A stretch of DNA of 64,000 nt from CAVWGP01 sp963754645. GTDB taxonomy: Bacteria; Pseudomonadota; Alphaproteobacteria; Bin65. The DNA is taken from positions 744,001 through 808,000 of the forward strand of contig CAVWGP010000011.1 in the NCBI GenBank assembly GCA_963754645.1, read 5' to 3'. Positions 34,335 through 42,502 of this stretch are shown one piece after another. The notes beneath the pieces were generated by a model that saw only the letters and a list, made by a program, of their open reading frames with translations, did not search any database and had not been told where the DNA came from. The position numbers were made by a program, and so were the translations under genes. The stretch's first letter is position 1, and every line of letters begins with the position of its first letter.

Positions 34335-34773
34335 GCCGTCATATATATCTGAAGCGCCGTGTACTCCCTGACCTCACGACTGCGTAAGTAAGCAGTTCGC
34401 GTTTTGCGTATCGATGCTCAGTTGCCATCGAGGTATCTTTTGACTCATATTCTCTGCGCCAGCGCTAAACTGGGATTGTCCGGGTGCCTGTTGAATTGCA
34501 GAGGCGGGGCCGAAGAATGAAGGCTACGCTGCTTGGCATTGGCGGGCAACAGCTTGATTGCCGAGCACTGCTTGAGGATGGTGCAACAAGGCCGCTCTCA
34601 GGACCGAAGAAGCCTGTCAGCCTCGAAGCGGCGGAATATCTTCTTTGCTTCGAGTTTGGCGTGGCTGATCCAGCGCAACGGAATATTGGGGTCAGAGTGA
34701 ATGTTCTGCTTGCAATCGTGGCTCGGCGGCGCTGTCCGTCCGATGAAGTATTCGCGTTGATTTGCAATCGCGC
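34335..34773. other. non-coding gap right of the AT-rich gene
   Basis: No convincing gene. The left part is AT-rich and shares composition with the hypothetical gene. At about 34480-34770 composition rises again and all frames are short or broken. A minus-strand frame, 34598-34777 (GTG start, 59 codons, with REYFIGRTAPP and KLEAKKIFRRFEADRLL), looks protein-like and may be the relic of a mobile element or of a gene cut by the insertion. I could not assign it. Confidence 0.35.
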
Positions 34774-35738
34774 TCACACTCCCGCCCTCCGCGCAATCAG
34801 CGTCGCCGCCGCCAAATCCTCCAGCGCCGCGCCCACCGACTTGAAGAACGTGATCTCGCTGGCCTCGCGCCTTCCTTGCGCGGTGCCGCGGGTCAGCTCG
34901 AACAAATCGCCCACGATGCCCTCGGGCTTGAGCGCGCCGCTGGCCAGCGGCTGGACGATGTCGCCCGCTTCCTTCGTGGCGCCGGCGCGGGTGTCGACGT
35001 AAACGCGGGCGCGGCGCAATGGCGTCGTCGTCGGCTTCGCGCATTTGGGGCGTGTAGGCGCCGACCAGGTCGAGGTGCTGGCCGGGCTTGAGCCAGGCGC
35101 CGCGCACCAGCGGCGTCGCCGACATGGTGGCGCAGGATATGATATCCGCCCCGGCGATGGCGGCGGCGAGGCCCGCCTCGCCGCTTCCGGCGGCCTCGAT
35201 CCTGACGCCCGGAATGGTTGTGGCGGCGGCGGCGCGGCGCGCCTGGTCCTCGCGCCGGCCCCACACCGAACGCGCTCGATCGGCCGCGTGCTGCAATGGG
35301 CCGCGATCAGCTCGGGGGCGAGGGCGCCGGTGCCGACCACGACCAGGCTGGCCGCGTCGGCGCGCGCGAGATAGGTCGCGGCCAGGGCCGAGGCGGCGGC
35401 GGTGCGGCGCGCGGTCAAGGCCGGGCCGTCGATGAGCGCGCGCGGCGCGCCGGTCTTGGCGTCGAGCAGCAAATATTGCCCCGTCACCGAGGCCAGGCCC
35501 TTGGCGCCGTTGCCGGGAAATACCGAAACGATCTTGACGCCCAGGCTTTCGCCCGGGCGCCAGGCCGGCATCAGCAGCAGCGTCGCTTGCGGCTCGCCGG
35601 GCACCGCGACCGGATGATGATGCCGCGCCGGCATTTCGCAGCCGGCGCGGAACATCTCGCGCAGCGCCGCGACGAGCGCGGGATAGTCGAGCAAACGGTG
35701 GGTTTCCTCGGCGCCGACGAGGCGCGAGCGGCGCTCAT
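34774..35738 (-). pseudogene. ornithine cyclodeaminase/mu-crystallin family protein, multiple frame breaks
   Basis: Family signatures are all present but in two frames. Frame A: VGAEETHRLLDYPALVAALRE, GQYLLLDAKTGAPRALIDG, LTARRTAAASALAATYLA and VVVGTGALAPELI. Frame B (about 35265-35020): DIISCATMSATPLVRGAWL and GQHLDLVGAYTPQMREAD. Frame A again: VYVDTRAGATKEAGDIVQPL to the stop at 34774. The breaks need one base restored near 35266 and one removed near 35017. The likely start ATG 35738 (ATGA overlap with lapA) is also out of frame, hinting at a third break near the N-terminus. Intact relatives deaminate ornithine or reduce imino acids with NAD(P)H. Confidence 0.82.
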
Positions 35739-36040
35739 TGCCGCCCGGCCGGCGCGGGCAGGCGCGCGCGCACGGTGTCGAGCTGTTGCCGGGTTTCGGA
35801 CAGGGCGCGGCCGCGCTGGCGCGCGATCCGCCGCATCTTGCCGCCGCCGAACCAGGCGACAGCACCGCCGATCAAGAAGCCGATGAAGGCCGCCGCCAGG
35901 ACCAGGATGAACAGCGCGATGCGGATTTCGCCGACCGGCAGCGGCCAGAGATCGAGCGTCACGGTTTGATGATTGTGAATGGCAAAGGCGGTGAGCAGCA
36001 GTGCTGCAACCGCGACGATGGCCCAGGTAAAGTATTTCAC
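35735..36040 (-). CDS. LapA-domain (DUF1049) membrane protein
   Basis: 101 aa. Two TM helices (FTWAIVAVAALLLTAFAI and IALFILVLAAAFIGFLIGGAVAW) with the LapA signature HNHQTVTLDLWPLP between them, followed by a basic cytoplasmic tail. Relatives (YciS/LapA) help regulate LPS assembly in enterics. Its place directly behind ihfB is conserved across Alphaproteobacteria. The stop overlaps the presumed start of the ornithine cyclodeaminase gene. Confidence 0.85.
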   Translation of the reverse strand: MKYFTWAIVAVAALLLTAFAIHNHQTVTLDLWPLPVGEIRIALFILVLAAAFIGFLIGGAVAWFGGGKMRRIARQRGRALSETRQQLDTVRARLPAPAGRQ

Positions 36041-36071
36041 GCCTTCGAGCCTCCGCCCTGGGGCGGCAGGA

Positions 36072-36362
36072 TCATTGCGGCGGCTTTTCGTTGAGCCGGT
36101 CGCGCAATTCCTTGCCGGTCTTGAAATAGGGCACGCGCTTGGCGCCGACCGAGACCGAGGCGCCGGTGCGCGGGTTGCGCCCGGTGCGCGAATTGCGGCT
36201 TTTCACCGAAAAGGCGCCGAAGCCGCGCAGCTCGACGCGATTGCCGTCGGACAGGGCGTTGGCAATTTCGTCGAACACGGTCTGAACGATGCGTTCAAGA
36301 TCGCGATGCAGCAGATGCGGGTTTTTTTCGGACAGGCGCTGGATCAGTTCGGATTTCGTCAT
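36072..36362 (-). CDS. ihfB: integration host factor subunit beta
   Basis: 96 aa, standard IhfB length. MTKSELIQRLSEKNPHL at the start, RVELRGFGAFSVKSRNSRTGRNPRTG (the DNA-bending beta-arm with the intercalating Pro), then VPYFKTGKELRDRLN. Binds and sharply bends DNA as a heterodimer with IhfA. Genomic order rpsA-(sppA)-ihfB-lapA supports IhfB rather than HU. Confidence 0.95.
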   Translation of the reverse strand: MTKSELIQRLSEKNPHLLHRDLERIVQTVFDEIANALSDGNRVELRGFGAFSVKSRNSRTGRNPRTGASVSVGAKRVPYFKTGKELRDRLNEKPPQ

Positions 36363-36392
36363 TTTGCCCAGAAATCTCGGTGCACGGCGTAC

Positions 36393-37304
36393 CTATTGTC
36401 GAAGCGCAGGGTGCCAAAGCGATACAAGACCGTCAAGAGCGAGCCAGTCGCCGATATCGTCGTCGAGGCCGACGAGGCCGCGCAGCAGGCTCGTCACCGA
36501 GGCGCGCCGCCGGGGGTCGATGGCGCGGACCGGCAGGCCGCGCGCGACGCGGCGCTCGGTTTCGAGCCAGGCAATCGCCTCCTGCTCGCCGCCAACGGCA
36601 TCGACCAGGCGCAGCGCGCGGGCTTGGCGGCCCGAAACGACGCGGCCGTCGGCGATGGCGAGGGCCGCCGCCTCGTCGAGCCCGCGGCGCTCGCGCACCA
36701 GGCCGAGGAAGAGGTCCATCGCGTCCTTGACCAGCGCATCCATCGCGGCCCGGGCTTCGGGCGAGGTCTTCTCGAACAGGTTCGGCGTCGCCTTGAGCGG
36801 GCCGCTGCGGATGGTCTCGACCTTGATGCCGAGCCGCTCCAGCAGCGCGGAAAGATCGGTCGCCTGAAAAATCACCCCGACCGAGGCGGTGATCGTGCCT
36901 TCATGGGCGACGACGTGGTCGGCGCCGATCGCGACCATGTAGCCGGCCGAGGTCGCGAGCGTGCCCATCGAGGCGACGACGGGCTTCTTCGCCGCGATCT
37001 GGCGCAGCCGCTTGTAGAGCGTCTCGCCCCCGACCAGGGTTCCGCCTGGGCTGTTGATGACGACGAGCACGGCCTTGGCGCGGTCGTCGTCCATCGCCCG
37101 GGCCAGGGCGCGGTCGCGCTCGCGGTCCTCGACGATGAGGCCCGATACCGTGATGCGCGCCACATAGTCCCGGTCGCGGCCGACCAAGCGTCCCGCCGCG
37201 GCGATGATGGCGGCAACGCCGAGGATGACGGCGAGGCCGCGCCACAGCGCCACCGAGCGCTTGAGGCGCCGGCGATCGACCATGGCATCGGCATCAAGCG
37301 CCAT
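36393..37304 (-). CDS. sppA: signal peptide peptidase SppA, short form (peptidase S49)
   Basis: 303 aa. An N-terminal membrane anchor (LAVILGVAAIIAAAGRLV) and one S49 domain. Catalytic Ser in the MGTLATSAGYMVAIGAD region; the Lys partner is expected further on, near FEKTSPEARAAMD. VLVVINSPGGTLVGGE is the substrate-binding strand. It degrades cleaved signal peptides in the inner membrane. It lies between rpsA (31-bp gap) and ihfB, a common alphaproteobacterial placement. Confidence 0.9.
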   Translation of the reverse strand: MALDADAMVDRRRLKRSVALWRGLAVILGVAAIIAAAGRLVGRDRDYVARITVSGLIVEDRERDRALARAMDDDRAKAVLVVINSPGGTLVGGETLYKRLRQIAAKKPVVASMGTLATSAGYMVAIGADHVVAHEGTITASVGVIFQATDLSALLERLGIKVETIRSGPLKATPNLFEKTSPEARAAMDALVKDAMDLFLGLVRERRGLDEAAALAIADGRVVSGRQARALRLVDAVGGEQEAIAWLETERRVARGLPVRAIDPRRRASVTSLLRGLVGLDDDIGDWLALDGLVSLWHPALRQ

Positions 37305-37335
37305 GGCGAGGCCTCAACGCCGGCGCCCGGCCGGT

Positions 37336-39027
37336 TTACTTCTTCGCCCGGTTGAGCGCGGCACCCAGGATATCGCCCAACGAGGCGCCCGAATCCGACG
37401 AGCCGTATTGCTCCATCGCCTGCTTGTCTTCCTCGAGCTCGCGCTGCTTGATCGACAGGGAAAGCTTGCGCGTCGCCTTGTCGATGTTGGTGATCTTGGC
37501 ATCGACTTTCTCGCCGACGGCGAAGCGGTCGGTGCGCTGCTCGCTGCGGTCGCGCGACAGCTCGACCTTGCGGATGAAGCCCTGGGCGCCGTCGTTGACG
37601 ACGACCTCGAGGCCGTTCTCGGTCACCGCCGTCACCGTGCAGGTGACGACTTCGCCCTTCTTCACGCTGCCCACCGCCGCGGTGAACGGATCGGGCGACA
37701 GCTGCTTGATGCCGAGATTGACGCGCTCCTTGGCGACGTCGACCTCGATCACCTTGAATTTCACCTTGTCGCCCTTGTTGAACTTCTTGAGCGCTTCCTC
37801 GCCCGAGAGATTCCAGTCGATGTCCGACATGTGCACCATGCCGTCGATGTCGCCGGGCAGGCCGACGAACAGGCCGAATTCGGTGATGTTCTTGATCTCG
37901 CCTTCGAGCTCGGTGCCGACCGGGTACTTGGCGGCGAACACCTCCCACGGATTGTCGAGGCATTGCTTCAGGCCCAGGCTGATGCGCCGGCGCTGGCTGT
38001 CGACATCGAGCACCATGACTTCCACCTCCTGCGAGGTGGACACGATCTTGCCGGGATGGATGTTCTTCTTGGTCCACGACATTTCCGAAACGTGCACCAA
38101 GCCCTCGATGCCCGGCTCCAGTTCGACGAAGGCGCCGTAGTCGGTGATGTTGGTGACGCGGCCACGCAGGCGCTGGCTCGGCGGGTATTTCTCGGTGACG
38201 CCGCCCCACGGATCGGCCTCGAGCTGCTTCATGCCGAGCGAAATGCGCTGCGTCTCGGTGTTGAAGCGGATGACTTGCACGTCGACCGTTTGGCCGATGG
38301 CGAGCACTTCCGAGGGATGGTTGACGCGCTTCCAGGAAATGTCGGTGACGTGCAGCAAGCCGTCGATGCCGCCGAGATCGACGAAGGCGCCGTAATCGGT
38401 GATGTTCTTGACGACGCCTTGCAGCACCTGGCCTTCCTTGAGGCTGGCCACCAGCTCGGAGCGCGCTTCCTGGCGCGTTTCCTCGAGCACGGCGCGGCGC
38501 GAGACGACGATGTTGCCGCGCGCGCGGTCCATCTTGAGAATTTGAAACGGCTGCGGCGAGCCCATGAGCGGGCCGATATCGCGCACCGGGCGGATATCGA
38601 CCTGGCTGCCCGGCAGGAACGCGACCGCGCCCGAAAGATCGACGGTGAAGCCGCCCTTGACGCGGCCGAAGATGATGCCGGTGACGCGCTGGCTTTGGTT
38701 GAAGGCTTTTTCGAGCAGGATCCAGGCCTCTTCGCGCCGCGCCTTTTCGCGCGACAGCACGGCCTCGCCCATCGCGTTCTCGACGCGCTCGACATAGACG
38801 TCGACCTTATCGCCGGCCTTGATCTCGGCGGTGTTCGGCTGGCCGCCGAATTCCTTGAGCGGCACGCGGCCTTCGGATTTGAGGCCGACATCGATGACGA
38901 CGAAATCGCTCTCGATGGCGATGACGCGCCCGGAGACGACGCGGCCCTCGAAGCGCTTCAGGGTCCCGAAGGATTCTTCAAGCAGGGCGGCAAAATTCTC
39001 GGTATCTGCGGCAATGGCAGTCGACAT
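37336..39027 (-). CDS. rpsA: 30S ribosomal protein S1
   Basis: 563 aa with six S1 OB-fold repeats. The first two (about 25-180) are more diverged and bind the ribosome. The next four carry the clear RNA-binding pattern, e.g. GVVKNITDYGAFVDLGGIDG, GRVTNITDYGAFVELEPGIEG and GEIKNITEFGLFVGLPGDID. Required for loading structured mRNAs. cmk lies upstream in the same direction, separated by a 180-bp leader that contains GC-rich stems. The order cmk-rpsA-ihfB is ancestral in Proteobacteria. Confidence 0.97.
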   Translation of the reverse strand: MSTAIAADTENFAALLEESFGTLKRFEGRVVSGRVIAIESDFVVIDVGLKSEGRVPLKEFGGQPNTAEIKAGDKVDVYVERVENAMGEAVLSREKARREEAWILLEKAFNQSQRVTGIIFGRVKGGFTVDLSGAVAFLPGSQVDIRPVRDIGPLMGSPQPFQILKMDRARGNIVVSRRAVLEETRQEARSELVASLKEGQVLQGVVKNITDYGAFVDLGGIDGLLHVTDISWKRVNHPSEVLAIGQTVDVQVIRFNTETQRISLGMKQLEADPWGGVTEKYPPSQRLRGRVTNITDYGAFVELEPGIEGLVHVSEMSWTKKNIHPGKIVSTSQEVEVMVLDVDSQRRRISLGLKQCLDNPWEVFAAKYPVGTELEGEIKNITEFGLFVGLPGDIDGMVHMSDIDWNLSGEEALKKFNKGDKVKFKVIEVDVAKERVNLGIKQLSPDPFTAAVGSVKKGEVVTCTVTAVTENGLEVVVNDGAQGFIRKVELSRDRSEQRTDRFAVGEKVDAKITNIDKATRKLSLSIKQRELEEDKQAMEQYGSSDSGASLGDILGAALNRAKK

Positions 39028-39207
39028 GGTGGGATGTGGTCCTTTCGAGTGAACCAGGCCGTATCGCGCGCTGCCCGGCGGAGCGCTTCCCCGCTCCCCC
39101 GCAAGGGGGTGGCGAGGCCGGGCCGGGCGGCATCGTTTTCAGAACGGCTCTGGTCGCGCCACAAGCCTCCTTCGAGACTTCTGCGTGGCGCCTGACGAAG
39201 CGCGAGA

Positions 39208-39837
39208 TCAACGTCGCCGGTGCACGATCGCAAGCGCGCGTTCGAAAACCTGCTCCGGCGTAAGCGTCGTCGTGTCGATCACGATCGCGTCGGGGGCGGG
39301 CCTTAACGGTGCTGCGTCGCGCTGGCTATCTCGCGCATCGCGGTTTCGCATATCCTGCAAAACGGCTTCCCATATAGCCTTGTCGCCGCGCTGCTGCAAC
39401 TCATCGAAGCGCCGTTGCGCGCGAATTGCAGGCGCGGCGGTGATGAACAGCTTGATGTCGGCATCGGGACAAACGACGGTGCCGATGTCGCGGCCGTCGA
39501 GCACGGCGCCGCGCCCGCCGGGCGGCGAGCCGGCGAAGTTGCGTTGATAGTCGAGCAGCGCCCGCCTCACAGCGGGTTGTATGGCGACGATGGAGGCCGC
39601 ACTAGCGGTTGTATCGGTGCGTATTTCAGGATCGTTCAACAGCGAATAATCCAGCGCCTCGGCCGCGGCCTGGGCCGCGCGCGCATCGGCGGGATCGCCG
39701 CCGCCGCGCAGCACTTGCAGGCCGACCGCGCGATAAAGCGCGCCGGTATCGAGAAAGTCGAAACCAAGATGCGCGGCAACGCGTCGCGCCACGGTGCCCT
39801 TCCCCGCGGCGGAGGGGCCGTCGATGGCGACGATCAT
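39208..39837 (-). CDS. cmk: (d)CMP kinase
   Basis: 209 aa from ATG 39837. P-loop AIDGPSAAGKGTVARRVA at the N-terminus, FDFLDTGALYRAVG, and LDGRDIGTVVCPDADIKLF with the nucleotide-binding Arg/Asp. Phosphorylates CMP and dCMP. The start overlaps the aroA stop (ATGA), so the two genes are translationally coupled. Confidence 0.95.
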   Translation of the reverse strand: MIVAIDGPSAAGKGTVARRVAAHLGFDFLDTGALYRAVGLQVLRGGGDPADARAAQAAAEALDYSLLNDPEIRTDTTASAASIVAIQPAVRRALLDYQRNFAGSPPGGRGAVLDGRDIGTVVCPDADIKLFITAAPAIRAQRRFDELQQRGDKAIWEAVLQDMRNRDARDSQRDAAPLRPAPDAIVIDTTTLTPEQVFERALAIVHRRR

Positions 39838-41207
39838 GCGCGCGCGCCGCCCGCTTGCCCGGCCAGCAGAATTTCGCCGGTGCCGCGGATATCGGCGCCG
39901 AGCCGGCGCATGAAATCGGCGAAGCCGGGAAAACTGGTATCGATGAAGCCGCCATCGTCGACGGACACGGATTGCCGGCTGCCGAGGCCAAGCACGAGAA
40001 AGCTCATCGCGATGCGATGATCCATGCGCGTGACCACGGGATTGTCCGTGGCGCCGCCGCGCGGCGGCCCGCCGGCGCCCTCGATGCTCAGCCAATCCTC
40101 GCCGATCTCGCAGGCGACGCCGCAGCGGCTCAATCCGTCCGCAACCGCGGCAAGCCGGTCGCTTTCCTTGACGCGCAGCTCGGCGAGGCCGCGCATCACG
40201 GTGGTGCCGCGCGCCGCCGCCGCCGCCGCGGCGAGAATGGGATATTCGTCGATCATCGACGGCGCGCGCCCGGCGGGCACGGCGATGCCGCGCAGCGGCG
40301 AATATTCGGCGACGATGTCGGCCACCGGCTCGCCCGCCACCTCGCGGCGATTGGTGATCGCGATCGCGGCGCCCATCTCGGCCAGCGTTTCGAACAATCC
40401 GGCGCGCAGCGGATTCATGCCGACATCGCTCATCGTCACCGAGGAACCCGGCACGATCAGCGCGGCGACGATGGCGAAGGCGGCGGAGGATGGATCGGCC
40501 GGCACCGCGATCGGCCTGCCCTTAAGCTCGGGGCAGCCGGTGAGCGAAACGGCGCGCCCCGCCTTGCCGTCGCTCACCGCGATCTCCGCGCCCAAGTGCC
40601 GCAGCATGCGCTCGGAATGATCCCGCGTCGGCTCGGACTCGACGACTGTCATCGTCCCCGGCGTGTTCAAGCCGGCCAGCAGGACCGCGGATTTGACCTG
40701 CGCCGAGGCCACGGGCAGCGCGTAGCGGATCGGCACCGGCAGCTTGGCGCCGCGCACCATCAGCGGCAGGCGATTGCCGGCGCGGGCGCTGAAATGGGCG
40801 CCGATGCGCGACAGCGGCTCGATCACGCGCCCCATCGGCCGCCGGCGCAGCGAGGCGTCGCCGGTCATGAAAACCGTCAGATCGTGGCTCGCGATCAGGC
40901 CGAGCAAAAGACGCGCGGATGTGCCGGAATTGCCCAAATCCAGCACGTCGTCGGGCTCAAGCAGGCCCCCAGTGCCGCGCCCGCGCAGGATCCAATCGCC
41001 GTCCGGCGCTTTCTCGACCGAGGCGCCGAGCGCGCGCATCGCCGCCGCCGTGCCGAGCACGTCTTCGCCTTCGAGCAGGCCGCTGATCCGGGTTTCGCCG
41101 ATGGCGCTGCCGCCCAGCATCAAGGCGCGGTGCGAGATCGATTTGTCGCCCGGCGGGCGGGCCGTGCCCTTGAGCGGGCCGGAGGGGCGGGCGGTCAGCG
41201 GTTGCAC
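39834..41207 (-). CDS. aroA: 5-enolpyruvylshikimate-3-phosphate synthase
   Basis: About 457 aa, taking GTG 41207 as start (VQPLTARPSGPLKG); no good ATG lies near the conserved N-terminus. Makes EPSP from shikimate-3-P and PEP in aromatic amino-acid synthesis. Motifs: PPGDKSISHRALMLG, DLGNSGTSARLLLG, SAQVKSAVLLAGL, RDHSERMLRHLGA and EYPILAAAAA. The GNSGTSAR-plus-Ala pattern resembles the class II (glyphosate-tolerant type) sequences of alphaproteobacteria, but class cannot be proven by eye. Divergent from the FYDLN gene. Confidence 0.93.
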   Translation of the reverse strand: MQPLTARPSGPLKGTARPPGDKSISHRALMLGGSAIGETRISGLLEGEDVLGTAAAMRALGASVEKAPDGDWILRGRGTGGLLEPDDVLDLGNSGTSARLLLGLIASHDLTVFMTGDASLRRRPMGRVIEPLSRIGAHFSARAGNRLPLMVRGAKLPVPIRYALPVASAQVKSAVLLAGLNTPGTMTVVESEPTRDHSERMLRHLGAEIAVSDGKAGRAVSLTGCPELKGRPIAVPADPSSAAFAIVAALIVPGSSVTMSDVGMNPLRAGLFETLAEMGAAIAITNRREVAGEPVADIVAEYSPLRGIAVPAGRAPSMIDEYPILAAAAAAARGTTVMRGLAELRVKESDRLAAVADGLSRCGVACEIGEDWLSIEGAGGPPRGGATDNPVVTRMDHRIAMSFLVLGLGSRQSVSVDDGGFIDTSFPGFADFMRRLGADIRGTGEILLAGQAGGARA

Positions 41208-41403
41208 GGTCGCGGCGGGCCTGGTTTCGGGGTCAAAACGGTACGCGGTTTCGAGCCGTTCCCTAGCACGGGGGCGCGCCGGCTGGAAATTTGCTTTTGA
41301 CAGGGCCAACCGGACATGGCAAAGGCGACCCCCGGCTTTTGGCGCTCGTCCGGCGATTTGCCGTGGCGCGCCGCCGCTCATTCTCCCAGTACGGAGGTTC
41401 CCC

Positions 41404-41763
41404 TTGGCCAAGGCCAGTCTCGGCACGAAACGCATTTGCACGTCGTGCCATCAGCCATTTTACGATTTGAACAAGAACCCGGCCCACTGCCCGAGCTGCG
41501 GTCACAATTTCGATCCGACCGAGGTTCTGCGCACCCGCGCCAAGACGCGCGCGCCGGAGGAAGTGAAGAAGGTCGAGGAAGTGAAAGTCGTTCCGGTCAA
41601 GGACGTCGAGGCGCCTGAAGCGGGCGACGTGCCCGATCCCGAGGCGGCGGACGACGACGAAGAGGATGAAGAACTGCTCGAAGACGCCTCCGATCTCGGC
41701 GGCGACGAAGACGCGGTGTCGGAAGTCATCGAGAATGTCGACGAGGGACCGGAGGAGCGTTAA
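41404..41763 (+). CDS. FYDLN-acid family protein (TIGR02300)
   Basis: 119 aa from TTG 41404, supported by SD GGAGG about 7 bp upstream. The N-terminus holds a zinc ribbon (ICTSCHQPFYDLN ... HCPSCGHNFDP), the family signature. The C-terminal half is strongly acidic and disordered (DDDEEDEELLED). Function is unknown. Its place divergent from aroA is conserved in Alphaproteobacteria. The acidic tail could mediate protein or RNA-polymerase contacts (guess). Confidence 0.9.
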   Translation: MAKASLGTKRICTSCHQPFYDLNKNPAHCPSCGHNFDPTEVLRTRAKTRAPEEVKKVEEVKVVPVKDVEAPEAGDVPDPEAADDDEEDEELLEDASDLGGDEDAVSEVIENVDEGPEER

Positions 41764-41865
41764 CGCCAGGCGCGCGTTTTCCCGGTTGATTTATGGGCCG
41801 TTCGGTCCGTAAATAGGCCAAGCGTGACAATCGGCGGCGATCCCAATCCGCCCGGCCGGCACCAT

Positions 41866-41941
<76 letters not shown>

Positions 41942-41950
41942 ATTTTCGAA

Positions 41951-41983
41951 CAGGGCTCCTGGCGCGGGAGCCCTGTTTCCTTT
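41951..41983 (+). terminator. Rho-independent terminator of tRNA-Ala
   Basis: Perfect 9-bp stem CAGGGCTCC (41951-41959) / GGAGCCCTG (41967-41975) with a 7-nt loop, followed by TTTCCTTT. It starts 10 bp after the tRNA. Confidence 0.88.
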
Positions 41984-42040
41984 CCGGCGGCGATTTGGTC
42001 TAAAGTCGATGATGCGATCGATCCGAGGCACCGGACCAGC

Positions 42041-42502
42041 ATGCGTTACATTTTCGCCGTGATTGTCGGGTTCCTGCTCGCCGCCCCGCCCGTGGCCGCG
42101 CAGGAGCCGATCCAATTCGAGCGCACCGAGCTGACCATCGTCACCGCCGCCGGCGGGCGCCATTTGTTCAAGGTCGATTGGGCCAGGTCCTGGCCGCAGA
42201 AATCGCGCGGCCTGATGTTCCGCAAATCGATGCCGCACGATGCCGGCATGCTGCTCGATTACGAGCCGCCGGAACCGGCCGCGATCTGGATGCGCAATAC
42301 GCTGATCCCGCTCGATCTCATCTTCATCAGCGCCGACGGCACCATCGAAAGCATCTATCTCGGCGCCAAGCCGCATGACGAAACCGCGCGGCCCTCGAAA
42401 GGCCCGGTGCGCGCGGTGCTCGAAGTCAATGCCGGGGTCACGCGCCTGCTCGGCATCCGAGCCGGCGACAAGGTCGAGCACCCGATCTTCAAGAGCCGCT
42501 AA
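42041..42502 (+). CDS. DUF192 family exported protein
   Basis: 153 aa from ATG 42041. Signal peptide MRYIFAVIVGFLLAAPPVAA, then a DUF192 domain: KSRGLMFRKSMPHDAGMLLDY, IWMRNTLIPLDLIFI and VLEVNAGVTRLLGIRAGD. DUF192 proteins are small periplasmic proteins of unknown function found in bacteria and archaea. Its last 14 bp overlap the 3' end of the convergent molybdenum hydroxylase gene. Confidence 0.88.
   Translation: MRYIFAVIVGFLLAAPPVAAQEPIQFERTELTIVTAAGGRHLFKVDWARSWPQKSRGLMFRKSMPHDAGMLLDYEPPEPAAIWMRNTLIPLDLIFISADGTIESIYLGAKPHDETARPSKGPVRAVLEVNAGVTRLLGIRAGDKVEHPIFKSR

Noticed and set aside
34465..34767. A transposase remnant on the minus strand
   Set aside because: Protein-like frames exist but none matches a transposase motif (DDE, HTH) that I can recognise, and no terminal inverted repeats were found.
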